Numbered from the stretch's first letter, positions 41,559 through 50,996 are shown. The stretch: 64,000 nucleotides of DNA from Proruminimicrobium sp964487915 (GCA_964487915.1 CAZASN010000002.1:124001-188000); one strand, 5' to 3'. The notes: generated from the letters alone by a model not told the origin. Made by a program: numbers and translations.

Positions 41559-43794
41559 TTTTGCCCAGTCTTCTTAACAAAAAATATTCATTATACGGTT
41601 TATCATCCGTAATGACCGCGTCATTATTATAAAATTTCAGTATTTTATCTATTGATAATTCACTCAATAATCCTATAAACTGCGCGGCGTTTTGCAAATT
41701 TTTTTCGCAGTCAAGCCATTCCATCAAATCTTTAACAGCTTTTTCCGGCATTTTAGACACAAGCTGAGCCGGTAAAAAATCTTCTATCTGCGAATTTGAC
41801 GCTATAAAAAAAATGCCGTTGCCGCTGGGTATTATAAAAATTTTCACATATTTAAATTCGGCGGTCAAAGCTCTTATTACTGGAACAGCCGTATCGTGAG
41901 AAAGTTTTGTCGGAAGCCACTGCTGTAATATTCCGTCTTTTTTAAGTCTGAGTTTTACAGCCTGATAAAATTCCGTTGAATAAAGAAGACCCGAACTTGA
42001 AGCCTCTATCGGAGGCGGCGGATCCAGCGTTATGACGTCAAATTTTTTATTTGTTCTCATTAAATATCTGCGCCCGTCGTCTATAATAATTTCGCCTTTC
42101 GGATTTTTAAGCACTTCCTCGGCATCGTCGTGATACAATCCGAACATTTCAACGACGCTCGGCGTAAGTTCAACAGCCGTTACGTTTATATCCCATGTCA
42201 GCAGCGAACGGTATGTAGTTCCCATACCGAAACAAATTACAAGCGCGTCTTCCGGTTTGTTTTTGCAGAAAGCAAGCGGCAGATGCGCCATGAATTTTGT
42301 GACGTTTGATACGACTGTTATTCCTTTTCCGTTGACCATAAGTTCGGATTTAAATTTATCTTCATTATTTTTAAATCCGATAACCGTCGCGGTAGAATCT
42401 CTTTTTACTTTTTTTGTCCACTGAGGCCCGTTTCCTATCGGAGGGACTTCATAAGTAGTGCTGTAGGCAACCGCAATAAAAATGACGGATAAAGATACGG
42501 CGGCTGCGGCAATTCCGCTTATCAATTTAAATTTTCTCATAAAAACAAAAAATAGCAATGTATACGGAACGGACAAAATAATTAACGTTGTTTTTGCCCC
42601 CAGAGCCGGCAGCAAAAAATAAGAAACGGCAATGGGTCCTAAAATACATCCTATAACGTTTATAGCATAACTTTTGCCGACAAGTTTTTCGTTGCCGGAG
42701 GAATATTCGTCAATAATTGAAGGGGTAAGATATCCTAAAGCCGCGCATAACGGAAATATTGAAAGAACTATTTGCACTAAATAATGGTATACCCTGTAAG
42801 CTTCTCCTATTGATTTAGGGTTATATTTAAAAATCTGGGGATCGTTTACCAATATGGGTAAAAAGGCAAAAACCGCAAGCAGAAACATTAATGTTCCGGT
42901 AGATTTTACTCTGTTGTTTGCGGCATCGCGCCTGTACAAAAACGCTCCGAACCATGTTGCGGCCATATATCCGGCCAATAAAAAAGAATACGCGTATATC
43001 ATTGTTCCCAGAACGGGAGAAAACGTTCTGGTCCATGCCACTTCCATTCCCAAACATGAAAAACCCGTTATAAAAAGTATAAGAAGATTTATTTTTGATT
43101 TAGGCGAACCGGAAGCGTTGACAGATTGAAAATTAAATAGTTCTTCTCCGGATGTTTCATTGCCGCCGAAAGTCTTATATGCGGTAAATCCGATAACGCC
43201 GGCCAGAATATTTGACAAACCGGCTATAAGAAGCGTTAGCGTGAAACCGAAGGTTTCAACCCATATAACAGTTGTAAATAAAATTCCGCACAATGCTCCT
43301 ATAACGTTTGCCGTATATAAAAAACTGAAACTTTTTCCTTTCATTATTGATAATTTTTTCAGATAAGCAACCGCAAAGGGAAACGTAACGCCCATCGCAA
43401 CGCACCATAAAAGCATAGAAAGCGTAAGGGCCGCCGCGGATAAAAATAAATATACGGTAGAATCCGACTGTCCCGCAGAAAGTAAAATATTTTGAGAAAC
43501 GCCGAAAAGTTTTGGAACGGCCAATGCTCCGGTCGCGATAAAGCATTCCGCGCACGCATAAAAAATAAGAGGAGAAGTTTTAAATTTCTCCGAAAGTTTT
43601 TCTATATATTTTCCGCCCAGCCACGAACCTAAAGCAAGCCCGAGCATAAAAACCGATATCGCTACAGACATCACAGGCAAAATAACGCCGAAATGGGCAA
43701 AAGCAAGTCTTATCCATACGGTCTGGTAAACCAACGCGCTCATGCCGGATAAAAAAAACATCAAAAAAAATAAAGCCTTCGGTTGTTTATTCAT
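41545..43794 (-). CDS. Membrane-fused spermidine synthase-like protein
   Basis: A 749-residue protein. The N-terminal ~470 residues hold about 13 hydrophobic helices in an MFS-like arrangement (LFFLMFFLSGMSALVYQTVWIRLAF and SVAISVFMLGLALGSWLGG at the start). The C-terminal domain is spermidine synthase-like: VICFGMGTTYRSLLTWDINVTAVEL (SAM-type nucleotide binding), IIDDGRRYLMRTNKKFDVITLDPPPP (the DxxxxD/DP motif) and YSTEFYQAVKLRLKKDGILQQWLP. A proton donor/polyamine site is not evident. Such fusions are widespread and their substrates are unknown; it may be a polyamine or SAM-dependent transferase at the membrane. It overlaps the HAD gene by 14 bases. Confidence 0.82.
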   Translation of the reverse strand: MNKQPKALFFLMFFLSGMSALVYQTVWIRLAFAHFGVILPVMSVAISVFMLGLALGSWLGGKYIEKLSEKFKTSPLIFYACAECFIATGALAVPKLFGVSQNILLSAGQSDSTVYLFLSAAALTLSMLLWCVAMGVTFPFAVAYLKKLSIMKGKSFSFLYTANVIGALCGILFTTVIWVETFGFTLTLLIAGLSNILAGVIGFTAYKTFGGNETSGEELFNFQSVNASGSPKSKINLLILFITGFSCLGMEVAWTRTFSPVLGTMIYAYSFLLAGYMAATWFGAFLYRRDAANNRVKSTGTLMFLLAVFAFLPILVNDPQIFKYNPKSIGEAYRVYHYLVQIVLSIFPLCAALGYLTPSIIDEYSSGNEKLVGKSYAINVIGCILGPIAVSYFLLPALGAKTTLIILSVPYTLLFFVFMRKFKLISGIAAAAVSLSVIFIAVAYSTTYEVPPIGNGPQWTKKVKRDSTATVIGFKNNEDKFKSELMVNGKGITVVSNVTKFMAHLPLAFCKNKPEDALVICFGMGTTYRSLLTWDINVTAVELTPSVVEMFGLYHDDAEEVLKNPKGEIIIDDGRRYLMRTNKKFDVITLDPPPPIEASSSGLLYSTEFYQAVKLRLKKDGILQQWLPTKLSHDTAVPVIRALTAEFKYVKIFIIPSGNGIFFIASNSQIEDFLPAQLVSKMPEKAVKDLMEWLDCEKNLQNAAQFIGLLSELSIDKILKFYNNDAVITDDKPYNEYFLLRRLGKNEEV

Positions 43795-43823
43795 TTTTTA
43801 CCTTTTTTAGTTAAATATTATTT

Positions 43824-44255
43824 TTACAAACCGAGGGCGGTTTTTTTATCAACAATATTTATACCGTTTGTTTTAAGAATCTCTATCGCCTTATCAATAT
43901 TTTCAAATTTAAAAACCATAAGGGCTTTATCGGTGGCTTTTTCTACAAAACCGTACATATATTCAACGTTTATGTCATTATCCGCCAATATCTTCAACGC
44001 TTTTGCAAGTCCGCCTGGTTCATCGGAAACTTCAACGGCTACTATTTCGGCCGTCGTCGCTATAAAACCGTTCTTTTTTAATATTTGTTTCGCTTCTTCG
44101 GGTTTATCCAAAACTACTCTCAAAATTCCGAACTCAGGACTTTCGGCGATAGTTAAAGCTCTGATATTAATTCCGTTATCTCCGAGTATTGAACAAACGT
44201 CGGCAAGTCTTCCTTTGGTATTTTCAATAAAAATTGAGATTTGGTTTATTTTCAT
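43824..44255 (-). CDS. Tandem ACT-domain protein
   Basis: A 143-residue protein of two ACT domains: residues 1-65 (INQISIFIENTKGRLADVCSILGDNGINIRALTI) and about 70-135 (EIVAVEVSDEPGGLAKALKILADNDINVEYMYGF). ACT domains bind amino acids and control metabolic enzymes. Stand-alone tandem ACT proteins regularly accompany phenylacetate-CoA ligase/indolepyruvate oxidoreductase clusters, where they may sense aromatic amino acids. AAGGAG precedes the ATG. It lies 11 bases after paaK and belongs to the same operon. Confidence 0.88.
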   Translation of the reverse strand: MKINQISIFIENTKGRLADVCSILGDNGINIRALTIAESPEFGILRVVLDKPEEAKQILKKNGFIATTAEIVAVEVSDEPGGLAKALKILADNDINVEYMYGFVEKATDKALMVFKFENIDKAIEILKTNGINIVDKKTALGL

Positions 44256-44266
44256 TGTTTTTCTCC

Positions 44267-45565
44267 TTATAAACTTCTTCTGTCTATGACTCTTTTTGCT
44301 TTGCCTTCGCTTCGTTCTATCGTTTTTCTTTCTACAAGTTTTATGTTTGCGCCTATTCCGAGAGTATTTTCTATGCTCTTTGTTATTTTTTGTTTTAAAT
44401 CGGCCATAACTTTCATTTCGTCGCTGAACGCTTTTTCGTCAACTTCAACCCACACTTCAAGACAATCCATCTGTTCTTTTCTGTCAACTACTATAAGGTA
44501 ATTCGGCAGTATGTCTTCAACCTGCAGAAGCGCATATTCCACCTGCGTCGGAAATACGTTGATTCCTCTTACTACTATCATATCGTCGGTTCTTCCGGTT
44601 ATTTTTGAGGTTCTCGGCGCGGTTCTTCCGCATTTGCATTTTTCATGCGTTATCGTAACTATATCTCTTGTTCTGTATCTTAATAAAGGAATCGCCTGTT
44701 TTGTCAGCGTCGTAATAACAAGCTCGCCCGGTTCTCCGTCTTTAACGGGTTTATCCGTTTTTGGATCTATAATTTCGGGATAAAATACGTCCGACCATAT
44801 ATGAAGTCCTTCTTTATACGTGCACTCCTGCGAAACGCCGGGCCCCGATATTTCTGATAATCCGTATATGTCGGTTGCTATAAGACCGAGAGAATCTTCT
44901 ATTGATTTTCTCATTCCCTCGCTCCACGGCTCTGCTCCGAAAATACCTATTTCCCAGCTGCTCTTTCTGGGGTCCAATCCCATTTCTTTCATTTCTTCGG
45001 CTATATACATCGCATAGCTGGGGGTACACGCCAAAATTCTCGGTTTAAAATCCTGCATAAGTTTTATCTGTCTTCTTGTCTGTCCGGATGACATCGGCAT
45101 AATCGTAAGCCCCAGTTTTAACGCTCCGTAATGAAGTCCGAGTCCTCCGGTAAAAAGTCCGTATCCGTATGCAACCTGTATCATGTCGCCTTTGTTTCCG
45201 CCGGCGCACGCTATTGACCTTGCAACGCCTTCCGACCATAAATCCAAATCATCTTTCGTATACCCTACAACTGTAGGATTACCCGTCGTTCCGCTTGAAA
45301 CGTGAATTTCGGCCACATCTTTTATATCTTTTGAAAAAAGTCCGAACGGATAGGCGTCTCTCAAATCATCTTTAGGCGTAAACGGCAGTTTTTGAATGTC
45401 GTCTATACTTTTAATATCGGACGGTTTGACTTTGAGTTTGTCCATTTTTGATTTGTAAACGGCGGAATTTTTATAAACATATTCAACAAGTTTTACAAGT
45501 CGTTCCGATTGTATTTTTTTCAGTTCCTCTTTGCCTGCACATTCCATTTTTTCATTAAAAATCAT
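44267..45565 (-). CDS. paaK: Phenylacetate-CoA ligase family (aryl-CoA ligase)
   Basis: A 432-residue adenylate-forming enzyme. The phosphate-binding SSGTTGNPTVVGYT, SGQTRRQIKLMQDFKPRILACTPSYA, and IGIFGAEPWSEGMRKSIE mark the PaaK group. IYGLSEISGPGVSQEC holds an adenine-binding segment; RYRTRDIVTIT and TGRTDDMIVVRGINVFPTQVE the hinge and C-terminal motifs. A CKCGRTAPR stretch may bind zinc as in relatives. It activates arylacetates to arylacetyl-CoA with ATP and CoA. In this operon it would act on (or in reverse from) the aryl-CoA made by the indolepyruvate oxidoreductase, and can yield ATP during fermentation. It ends 11 bases before the ACT gene. Confidence 0.93.
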   Translation of the reverse strand: MIFNEKMECAGKEELKKIQSERLVKLVEYVYKNSAVYKSKMDKLKVKPSDIKSIDDIQKLPFTPKDDLRDAYPFGLFSKDIKDVAEIHVSSGTTGNPTVVGYTKDDLDLWSEGVARSIACAGGNKGDMIQVAYGYGLFTGGLGLHYGALKLGLTIMPMSSGQTRRQIKLMQDFKPRILACTPSYAMYIAEEMKEMGLDPRKSSWEIGIFGAEPWSEGMRKSIEDSLGLIATDIYGLSEISGPGVSQECTYKEGLHIWSDVFYPEIIDPKTDKPVKDGEPGELVITTLTKQAIPLLRYRTRDIVTITHEKCKCGRTAPRTSKITGRTDDMIVVRGINVFPTQVEYALLQVEDILPNYLIVVDRKEQMDCLEVWVEVDEKAFSDEMKVMADLKQKITKSIENTLGIGANIKLVERKTIERSEGKAKRVIDRRSL

Positions 45566-45576
45566 TTTGCCCTCTT

Positions 45577-46053
45577 TTAATGCTTATTTGCTCTGGCCTT
45601 TTTGAAAACATCAAAATTCTTGTCCGTATTTTTGCCTTTAAAAACTTCCGTCATCGCTTTCAGCCAGCTTTCTTCCGACAGCGTAAGATAACGCGATAAA
45701 ACTCCGAGCATATAAGTATTCAAATATTTTTTATCCGTAATAAGTTTATCGGCTTCCAAAAACTCCGTTAACAAATCTTTGCCGTCTTTTTTCAGAAGAG
45801 TTATCATTCTGTCATGCTCTCCCTTATGAAACGGCACTAAAAAATCAGCCGCTCCCTTTTCAATAATCGGGGAAAAAACTTCTTTGCCCAAGCGAAGATG
45901 AGATTCAACCGAACCGCCTCTCTGCGCCATTCCGTGCACTTCTGATTTTTTTGCGTGGTATCCGTCAAACATTGCGGCTCTTCCCACAATTTCCGAAGCC
46001 GTCAGTATTCCCTGTCCGCCGGTACCGCAAAATAATATATTTATTGTTTCCAT
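45577..46053 (-). CDS. iorB: Indolepyruvate:ferredoxin oxidoreductase, beta subunit
   Basis: A 158-residue protein with the gamma-type pyruvate ferredoxin oxidoreductase fold: NILFCGTGGQGILTASEIVGRAA at the start, and KKSEVHGMAQRGGSVESHLRLG. The remainder (LVPFHKGEHDRMITLLKKDGKDLL) is as in IorB. It is about 30 residues shorter than usual IorB, mainly through compact loops; no frameshift is seen. With IorA it oxidises aryl pyruvates (from Trp, Phe, Tyr) to aryl-acetyl-CoA and reduces ferredoxin. It follows iorA by 19 bases and ends 11 bases before paaK. Confidence 0.9.
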   Translation of the reverse strand: METINILFCGTGGQGILTASEIVGRAAMFDGYHAKKSEVHGMAQRGGSVESHLRLGKEVFSPIIEKGAADFLVPFHKGEHDRMITLLKKDGKDLLTEFLEADKLITDKKYLNTYMLGVLSRYLTLSEESWLKAMTEVFKGKNTDKNFDVFKKARANKH

Positions 46054-46072
46054 ATTTTTTCCCTCTGTTTTA

Positions 46073-47809
46073 TCAACGGTTTGTATCTTTTTTTGCCGAC
46101 GTCAGCGCGCCGAATTTGCACATAGCGACGCAGACATCGCATCCCGCGCATAATTCCGCATTTAATTGAATATCGCCCGATTCGTTCTTAAAAATAGCGG
46201 GGCAGTCAACGCTTACGCACATATAGCACTTTTTACATTTACCGGCGTCAAATTTCGGAGCCGGCAGTTTCGTTCTGTCTATTAACTTGCATAATGAATA
46301 TCTTACGATTAAAACGGACAACTGGTCTTTCGGCAGCAATTCTTTAAGTTTTATATCAATACTTTCGCTTGATAAATCTACGACTTCAACATGGTCCGCG
46401 CCGCAGGCTTTGCATATCGCTTCCAAATCCAATTTTTTTGTTTTTTCGCCTTTTGCCGTCACTCCCGTCGCCGGATTCGGCTGAGCTCCGGTCATGCCGG
46501 TAGTTCCGTTATCTAAAATTAACAGAACTCCTTTACCTTTATTGTAGGCGGCGTTTATGAGGCCGGTTATTCCCGAATGAACAAATGTTGAATCTCCAAG
46601 CACTCCGACTGTCTTTTCATGCCCGATATATCTTGAAAAACTTTCAAATATCGTTACGCTTGCGCCCATACAAATAGTTGAATGCAGCGCCGCAAGAGGA
46701 GGCAATGACCCCAAAGTATAGCATCCTATATCTCCGCTTACCGTAACTTTTGATTTTCTCAAAGCCACAAAAACGGCTCTGTGCGGACAGCCGGGGCACA
46801 AAACAGGTTTTCTTGACGGACCCGGATAATCTGTTTTCGGATTTCCTTCAATTACGTCCTTTATATTCTCGGGTTTCAGTTCGCCGACTCTGTATGTGTA
46901 ATGTTTGCCCGAGCATTTTATGCCAATCTGAAGCAGATGCTCTTCTATAAACGGTTCGCTTTCTTCAACTACGGCGATTTTTTTGACTTTTGAAGCAAAC
47001 TCTTTTATTTTTTTATCCGGGAACGGATATACCATGCCAAGTTTTAAAACGGAAGCGTTCGGATATTTTTCTTTAACATAAAGATAAGTTACTCCGTCGC
47101 AGACTATTCCCAATTCAGTATCTTTTAATTCAATAACGTTTAAACCGCTGTTATCGGAATATTCCTGAAGTTTGATTAATTTTTCTTCCAAAGCGATATG
47201 TTTTTTATATGCGTTGGCCGGCACCATTACGTATTTGGGGGGATTAATTTCAAACTTTTTTTGCTCTTTTTCGGTTCTTTCTTCAAGTTCAACGTTTTCT
47301 TTGGTATGAGATACTCTGGTGGTCATTCTGAATATGACCGGAGTATCAAACTGTTCGCTTATTTCAAAAGCGGTTTTTATAAATTTTTTAGTTTCCGAAG
47401 GAGAACACGGTTCCAGTAACGGAGCTTTTGCAAATTTTGCGATAAGTCTTGAATCCTGTTCGTTTTGGGAAGAATGCATTCCCGGCTCATCGGCGGTAAC
47501 GACAACAAAACCGGCATTTATTCCGGAATACACCGATGTCATTAAAGGGTCCATCGCAACATTGAGTCCTACATGTTTTGACGAGTAAATTGACCTTACT
47601 CCCGCAAAAGACGCTCCGAGCGCGACTTCAAACGCAACTTTTTCGTTAACCGACCACTGCGCGTCAATCTCTTTGTACTGCGTAAAAGATTCCAAAATTT
47701 CCGTGGCGGGCGTTCCCGGATAAGAAGCGGCGAATTTTACTCCGGCTTCCCACGCGCCCTGCGCAAGAGCTTCATTTCCTGATAAAAACTTAATATTTTT
47801 TGTATTCAT
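46073..47809 (-). CDS. iorA: Indolepyruvate:ferredoxin oxidoreductase, alpha subunit
   Basis: A 578-residue thiamine pyrophosphate enzyme. The N-terminal pyrimidine-binding domain reads FLSGNEALAQGAWEAGVKFAASYPGTPATEI. The TPP diphosphate-binding motif is VGVLGDSTFVHSGITGLINAAYNKGKG. LCPGCPHRAVF marks the iorA subtype. The C-terminal ferredoxin domain has CKKCYMCVSVDCPAI and CAGCDVCVAMCKFGA, binding two [4Fe-4S] clusters. It is oxygen-sensitive and makes arylacetyl-CoA plus reduced ferredoxin. The only AAGGAG upstream is 26 bases from the ATG, too far for a normal ribosome binding site. The gap 47810-47893 has an inverted-repeat operator candidate. Confidence 0.95.
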   Translation of the reverse strand: MNTKNIKFLSGNEALAQGAWEAGVKFAASYPGTPATEILESFTQYKEIDAQWSVNEKVAFEVALGASFAGVRSIYSSKHVGLNVAMDPLMTSVYSGINAGFVVVTADEPGMHSSQNEQDSRLIAKFAKAPLLEPCSPSETKKFIKTAFEISEQFDTPVIFRMTTRVSHTKENVELEERTEKEQKKFEINPPKYVMVPANAYKKHIALEEKLIKLQEYSDNSGLNVIELKDTELGIVCDGVTYLYVKEKYPNASVLKLGMVYPFPDKKIKEFASKVKKIAVVEESEPFIEEHLLQIGIKCSGKHYTYRVGELKPENIKDVIEGNPKTDYPGPSRKPVLCPGCPHRAVFVALRKSKVTVSGDIGCYTLGSLPPLAALHSTICMGASVTIFESFSRYIGHEKTVGVLGDSTFVHSGITGLINAAYNKGKGVLLILDNGTTGMTGAQPNPATGVTAKGEKTKKLDLEAICKACGADHVEVVDLSSESIDIKLKELLPKDQLSVLIVRYSLCKLIDRTKLPAPKFDAGKCKKCYMCVSVDCPAIFKNESGDIQLNAELCAGCDVCVAMCKFGALTSAKKDTNR

Positions 47810-47842
47810 AACTTTATGATTTTATATAATTTCAACTCCTTG

Positions 47843-47878
47843 TGCAATTCGTATTGCAATATAGTTTAATTTTGCAAT
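47843..47878 (-). promoter_or_regulatory. TGCAAT repeat, candidate operator of the ior-paaK operon
   Basis: TGCAAT-N4-ATTGCA (47843-47858) is a perfect inverted repeat and a third TGCAAT begins at 47873. They lie 34-70 bases before the iorA start in an 84-base gap with no other recognisable element. The arrangement fits a dimeric repressor or activator site. Confidence 0.4.
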
Positions 47879-47893
47879 TGAACATATGTTATT

Positions 47894-49399
47894 TTATAAT
47901 ATTTTTTTCTTAAAAATTCTTATTCTGTTATCAACATCCTGTTTGCTTTTTAAATAAAATATTGTGCTTGCCAACCCGAATTTTTCATTTATTTGCGACA
48001 TTTGGAGAGGTCTTTCCGTCTCCGGCATCAATTCTCCCACAATAACTACGGCATCGTCATCTTTTTCAAGGACAAATATTTCCGTGTCTCTCGGAGCCAC
48101 TTTCATATTTTTCAACAACATCCCTGTTCTTAAAACCTTAGCCTGGAGTTTTGATTTTTCGTTTACATACAAACAAATTTTTGAATTCGGGCACTGTTCA
48201 TTTATATAATCAATCGTTTTAATTATTTTATACACTTGTTGTTTTACGTCAAAATTCATTTTTACATAGTTTGTATTGTAATAATTGAATTTTTTGCCCG
48301 ATACTTTTATATTTATCGTAGTAAGCCATTTTTGAGGATAAAAAGAAAAATTGATATATTGGAAAGCGCCCGTTATTATTAAAAAAAACAATATTGTTTT
48401 TTTTAATATCAACGGTTTAATTTGCGCCAAAAAAACCGCAGCCGCCAATATCATCGCCGGAATCATTCCCGCAAAATAATCCGGATCTTTTTTTTGCGGC
48501 ATAAATGTTATAAGGCACCATGATACCGTAATCCATAACAAAATTATAGTTTTATTTTTATTTTTGTACCGGCTTATAAAATACCAAAGCCCTGCCAAAA
48601 AAACAATAAAAACCGGAAAAGACAGCAAAGAATCGGAAAGACCTATCGTTACATTTTTTATAGTATCAAAAGACGCAAGAGATACGGGATCTCTGGTGGG
48701 TTCCATGTAAATTTTTTTAATAATATCGTATCTGAAATAATGAATGCCGGCAAGCGCAGCAGCAATGCCGGATGACAACAATATATTCATCAATACGTAT
48801 TTATCTTTCTTTTTTAAGCCTGCAAAAACAGCATAACAAAAAGGACCGGAAATATAAATCAAAAAAGCGTCTTTTATTAAAAATCCTATTCCTACACAGG
48901 CTCCTAACGCCAACGACCATTTCCTGTTTTGAAAATTATCGCTTTTGATGAGGCAATATATGCTTACCGCCGTTACGCTCATTACATGATAATCCTGACG
49001 GCCGTAATGTCTGCTTAACCAATAGACTGCCGGAACCATTGCAAACAATATCATCGCTATCTGCCCTGTTTCCCGTGATTCTATTTCTTCGCCTATCTTA
49101 TAAATAAAATATAATGCCGTTAAAAAACATACGTAATTAAAACTTATAATTATTATATCGGCGTATTTCCTGTCAAATATAAGAAAAAGAAATTTGAATA
49201 TCCACGTTATGACGGGAGCGTTATAAAATAAAAATCCTGTTTTAAAAATATCCAAAAAATGAGCGGCTGATGCGTCGTACCACGGAACGACCGGAGTGTT
49301 TATTGACCACCATATAAAATTGGTTATCAGATACCACGCGGCAATAGCGGTGAAAACTAAAACCGGACCGTTAAATTTGATGTTTTTATTTAAAGCCAC
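47894..49399 (-). CDS. GT39-like polytopic glycosyltransferase (tandem paralogue A)
   Basis: A 501-residue protein with about 10-12 hydrophobic helices and the architecture of PMT/ArnT-type (GT39) transferases, which use polyprenyl-phosphate sugar donors at the periplasmic face. The first outward loop holds WYDASAAHFLDIFK, in the place where GT39 enzymes have a catalytic Asp. ETGQIAMILFAMVPAVYWLSRHYGRQDYH is shared with paralogue B. The C-terminal ~130 residues are soluble (NEQCPNSKICLYVNEKSKL). The acceptor is unknown; the GT2 at 40168 could supply polyprenyl-linked donors. It starts 16 bases after paralogue B's stop. Confidence 0.72.
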   Translation of the reverse strand: MALNKNIKFNGPVLVFTAIAAWYLITNFIWWSINTPVVPWYDASAAHFLDIFKTGFLFYNAPVITWIFKFLFLIFDRKYADIIIISFNYVCFLTALYFIYKIGEEIESRETGQIAMILFAMVPAVYWLSRHYGRQDYHVMSVTAVSIYCLIKSDNFQNRKWSLALGACVGIGFLIKDAFLIYISGPFCYAVFAGLKKKDKYVLMNILLSSGIAAALAGIHYFRYDIIKKIYMEPTRDPVSLASFDTIKNVTIGLSDSLLSFPVFIVFLAGLWYFISRYKNKNKTIILLWITVSWCLITFMPQKKDPDYFAGMIPAMILAAAVFLAQIKPLILKKTILFFLIITGAFQYINFSFYPQKWLTTINIKVSGKKFNYYNTNYVKMNFDVKQQVYKIIKTIDYINEQCPNSKICLYVNEKSKLQAKVLRTGMLLKNMKVAPRDTEIFVLEKDDDAVVIVGELMPETERPLQMSQINEKFGLASTIFYLKSKQDVDNRIRIFKKKIL

Positions 49400-49415
49400 A
49401 AGAATTTACTCTCCG

Positions 49416-50912
49416 TTATATTTTCCTTTTAAAAATTCTGATTTTATTGCTCTCATCTTTTCTATTATTATAAAAAAAAGTCGTCGCCGCCATATAAAAT
49501 CTTTGATTTATAATTTTTTTTTGTTTTTTCATTGAAACAGGAATTTCGCCTACCAACACAATAGCATTTTGATCTTCTTTAAGAATAAACTTTTCAACAT
49601 CTTTAGGCAAACATCTCATATCCTGCAACAGCATCGCTGATCTTAAAGCTTTGCTGTTAATCACCGCATTGTCGTTTACATATACCGCCAGTTTAGAACC
49701 CGGACACACTTTATTTATAAAATCCACAAGCTGCACTATTTTCTGTGAACTTGTTTTGGCTTTGCAATTCATTATGTTTTTAGAATCAATATTATAATAC
49801 GGGAAAAATGTTTTATTTACAGTCACTCCCATCTTTGACAAAATACTTTTTTGAAAGAAAGAAAAATCAATGTACTGGATTATGCCGACAATTATTAAAA
49901 CGGCCAATATTATTTCTTTGACCGTATTTTTTTTTATATGCGTTATAAAAATTGCTCCTATAAGTACCATGGCCGGAATAAAACCGGCGCAATATTCGGA
50001 AACTTTATAATGCGGCATCAGAAATATTATCGTCCACGGAACGAATATCCATAATAAAATAATTATTTTATAATTACTGCGGTATCTGCTTATAAAATAC
50101 CATAATCCCGCCAAACATACCAGAAATACCGGAAGCGATAAAAGTTCCTCATAAAGTCCGAATATCATTATTTTTACGGTTTCAAAAGAAAAAACAGGTC
50201 TTGTCTGCACGACCGGATCGTTTAAAACTTTATGTATCGCGTAAAAATCAAAATAATAAATTCCTGATATCAAAATGCCGGTTAGTGACGCCGATATTAC
50301 ATTTATCTTTTGAAAACTGCGCGGTTTGTCTTTAAATGTCTTAAATAATATCCAAAAAAACATCGGTATAAAATACGCCAAAAAATATTCCTTTACCAAC
50401 AATCCCAGTCCTGCGGATATTCCGTAAAGTATTGACCATTTTCTGTCTTTAAAATGATCCGTCTTTATTAAGCAGTATATGTTAAAAGTTATTGCCGCTA
50501 TTAAATGATAGTCTTTATGTCCGAATTGTCTGCTGAGTCCGTATACGGCCGGAACCATTGCAAACAATATCATCGCTATCTGCCCGGTTTCTTTTGAATC
50601 CGTTTCCTCGCCTATCTTGTAAATAAAATAAAGCGGTATTAAAAAAAATACATAATTTACTGCGATTATTATTAAATCGGATTGTTCTTTGCCAAACACG
50701 GAAAACATAAATCTCATTATCCACGGTATTAGCGGAGGAGAGAGAGTTTCATTTTTAAAAACATCTAAAAAATGAACCGCTGTGGTATCGTACCATGGAA
50801 TTACCGGAGTGTTTATATGCCACCATATAAAATTTGTTACGGCGTACCATAACGCTATAATCGTAAAAATTAAAGCCGGACTGCCGTATTTAGCTGCTTT
50901 ATCGGGAAACAT
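49416..50912 (-). CDS. GT39-like polytopic glycosyltransferase (tandem paralogue B)
   Basis: A 498-residue membrane protein co-linear with paralogue A: YAVTNFIWWHINTPVIPWYDTTAVHFLDVFK at the start, ETGQIAMILFAMVPAVYGLSRQFGHKDYH in the middle and a soluble end (NKVCPGSKLAVYVNDNAVI). A 38-base DNA stretch is identical in the two (49029-49066 and 50548-50585) although the genes differ strongly elsewhere. The probable function is transfer of a sugar from a polyprenyl carrier. It lies after the gyrA hairpin, so expression may be independent of gyrA. Confidence 0.72.
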   Translation of the reverse strand: MFPDKAAKYGSPALIFTIIALWYAVTNFIWWHINTPVIPWYDTTAVHFLDVFKNETLSPPLIPWIMRFMFSVFGKEQSDLIIIAVNYVFFLIPLYFIYKIGEETDSKETGQIAMILFAMVPAVYGLSRQFGHKDYHLIAAITFNIYCLIKTDHFKDRKWSILYGISAGLGLLVKEYFLAYFIPMFFWILFKTFKDKPRSFQKINVISASLTGILISGIYYFDFYAIHKVLNDPVVQTRPVFSFETVKIMIFGLYEELLSLPVFLVCLAGLWYFISRYRSNYKIIILLWIFVPWTIIFLMPHYKVSEYCAGFIPAMVLIGAIFITHIKKNTVKEIILAVLIIVGIIQYIDFSFFQKSILSKMGVTVNKTFFPYYNIDSKNIMNCKAKTSSQKIVQLVDFINKVCPGSKLAVYVNDNAVINSKALRSAMLLQDMRCLPKDVEKFILKEDQNAIVLVGEIPVSMKKQKKIINQRFYMAATTFFYNNRKDESNKIRIFKRKI

Positions 50913-50943
50913 CCCATAAACCTGCCTGTTTTATACAAATCAG

Positions 50944-50979
50944 ATTTCCTGCCGCATAATTATAAATACGGCAGGAAAT
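50944..50979 (-). terminator. Stem-loop after gyrA, terminator-like
   Basis: A perfect 11-bp stem (ATTTCCTGCCG at 50944-50954, complement at 50969-50979) with a 14-base loop, 18 bases after the gyrA stop. The - strand side lacks a U-tract, while the + side is T-rich. Inner bases CTGCCGCAT and ATACGGCAG match the 10362-10392 terminator. Confidence 0.6.
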
Positions 50980-50996
50980 TTTATATTTTACTGTTT

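Noticed and set aside
45577..46053. iorB as a truncated pseudogene
   Set aside because: Although about 30 residues short, its core motifs are intact, spacing to iorA and paaK is normal and there is no stop or frame change inside.
47894..50912. Tandem GT39-like genes as an assembly duplication
   Set aside because: The copies differ strongly at protein and DNA level except in a short patch, so they are real paralogues.
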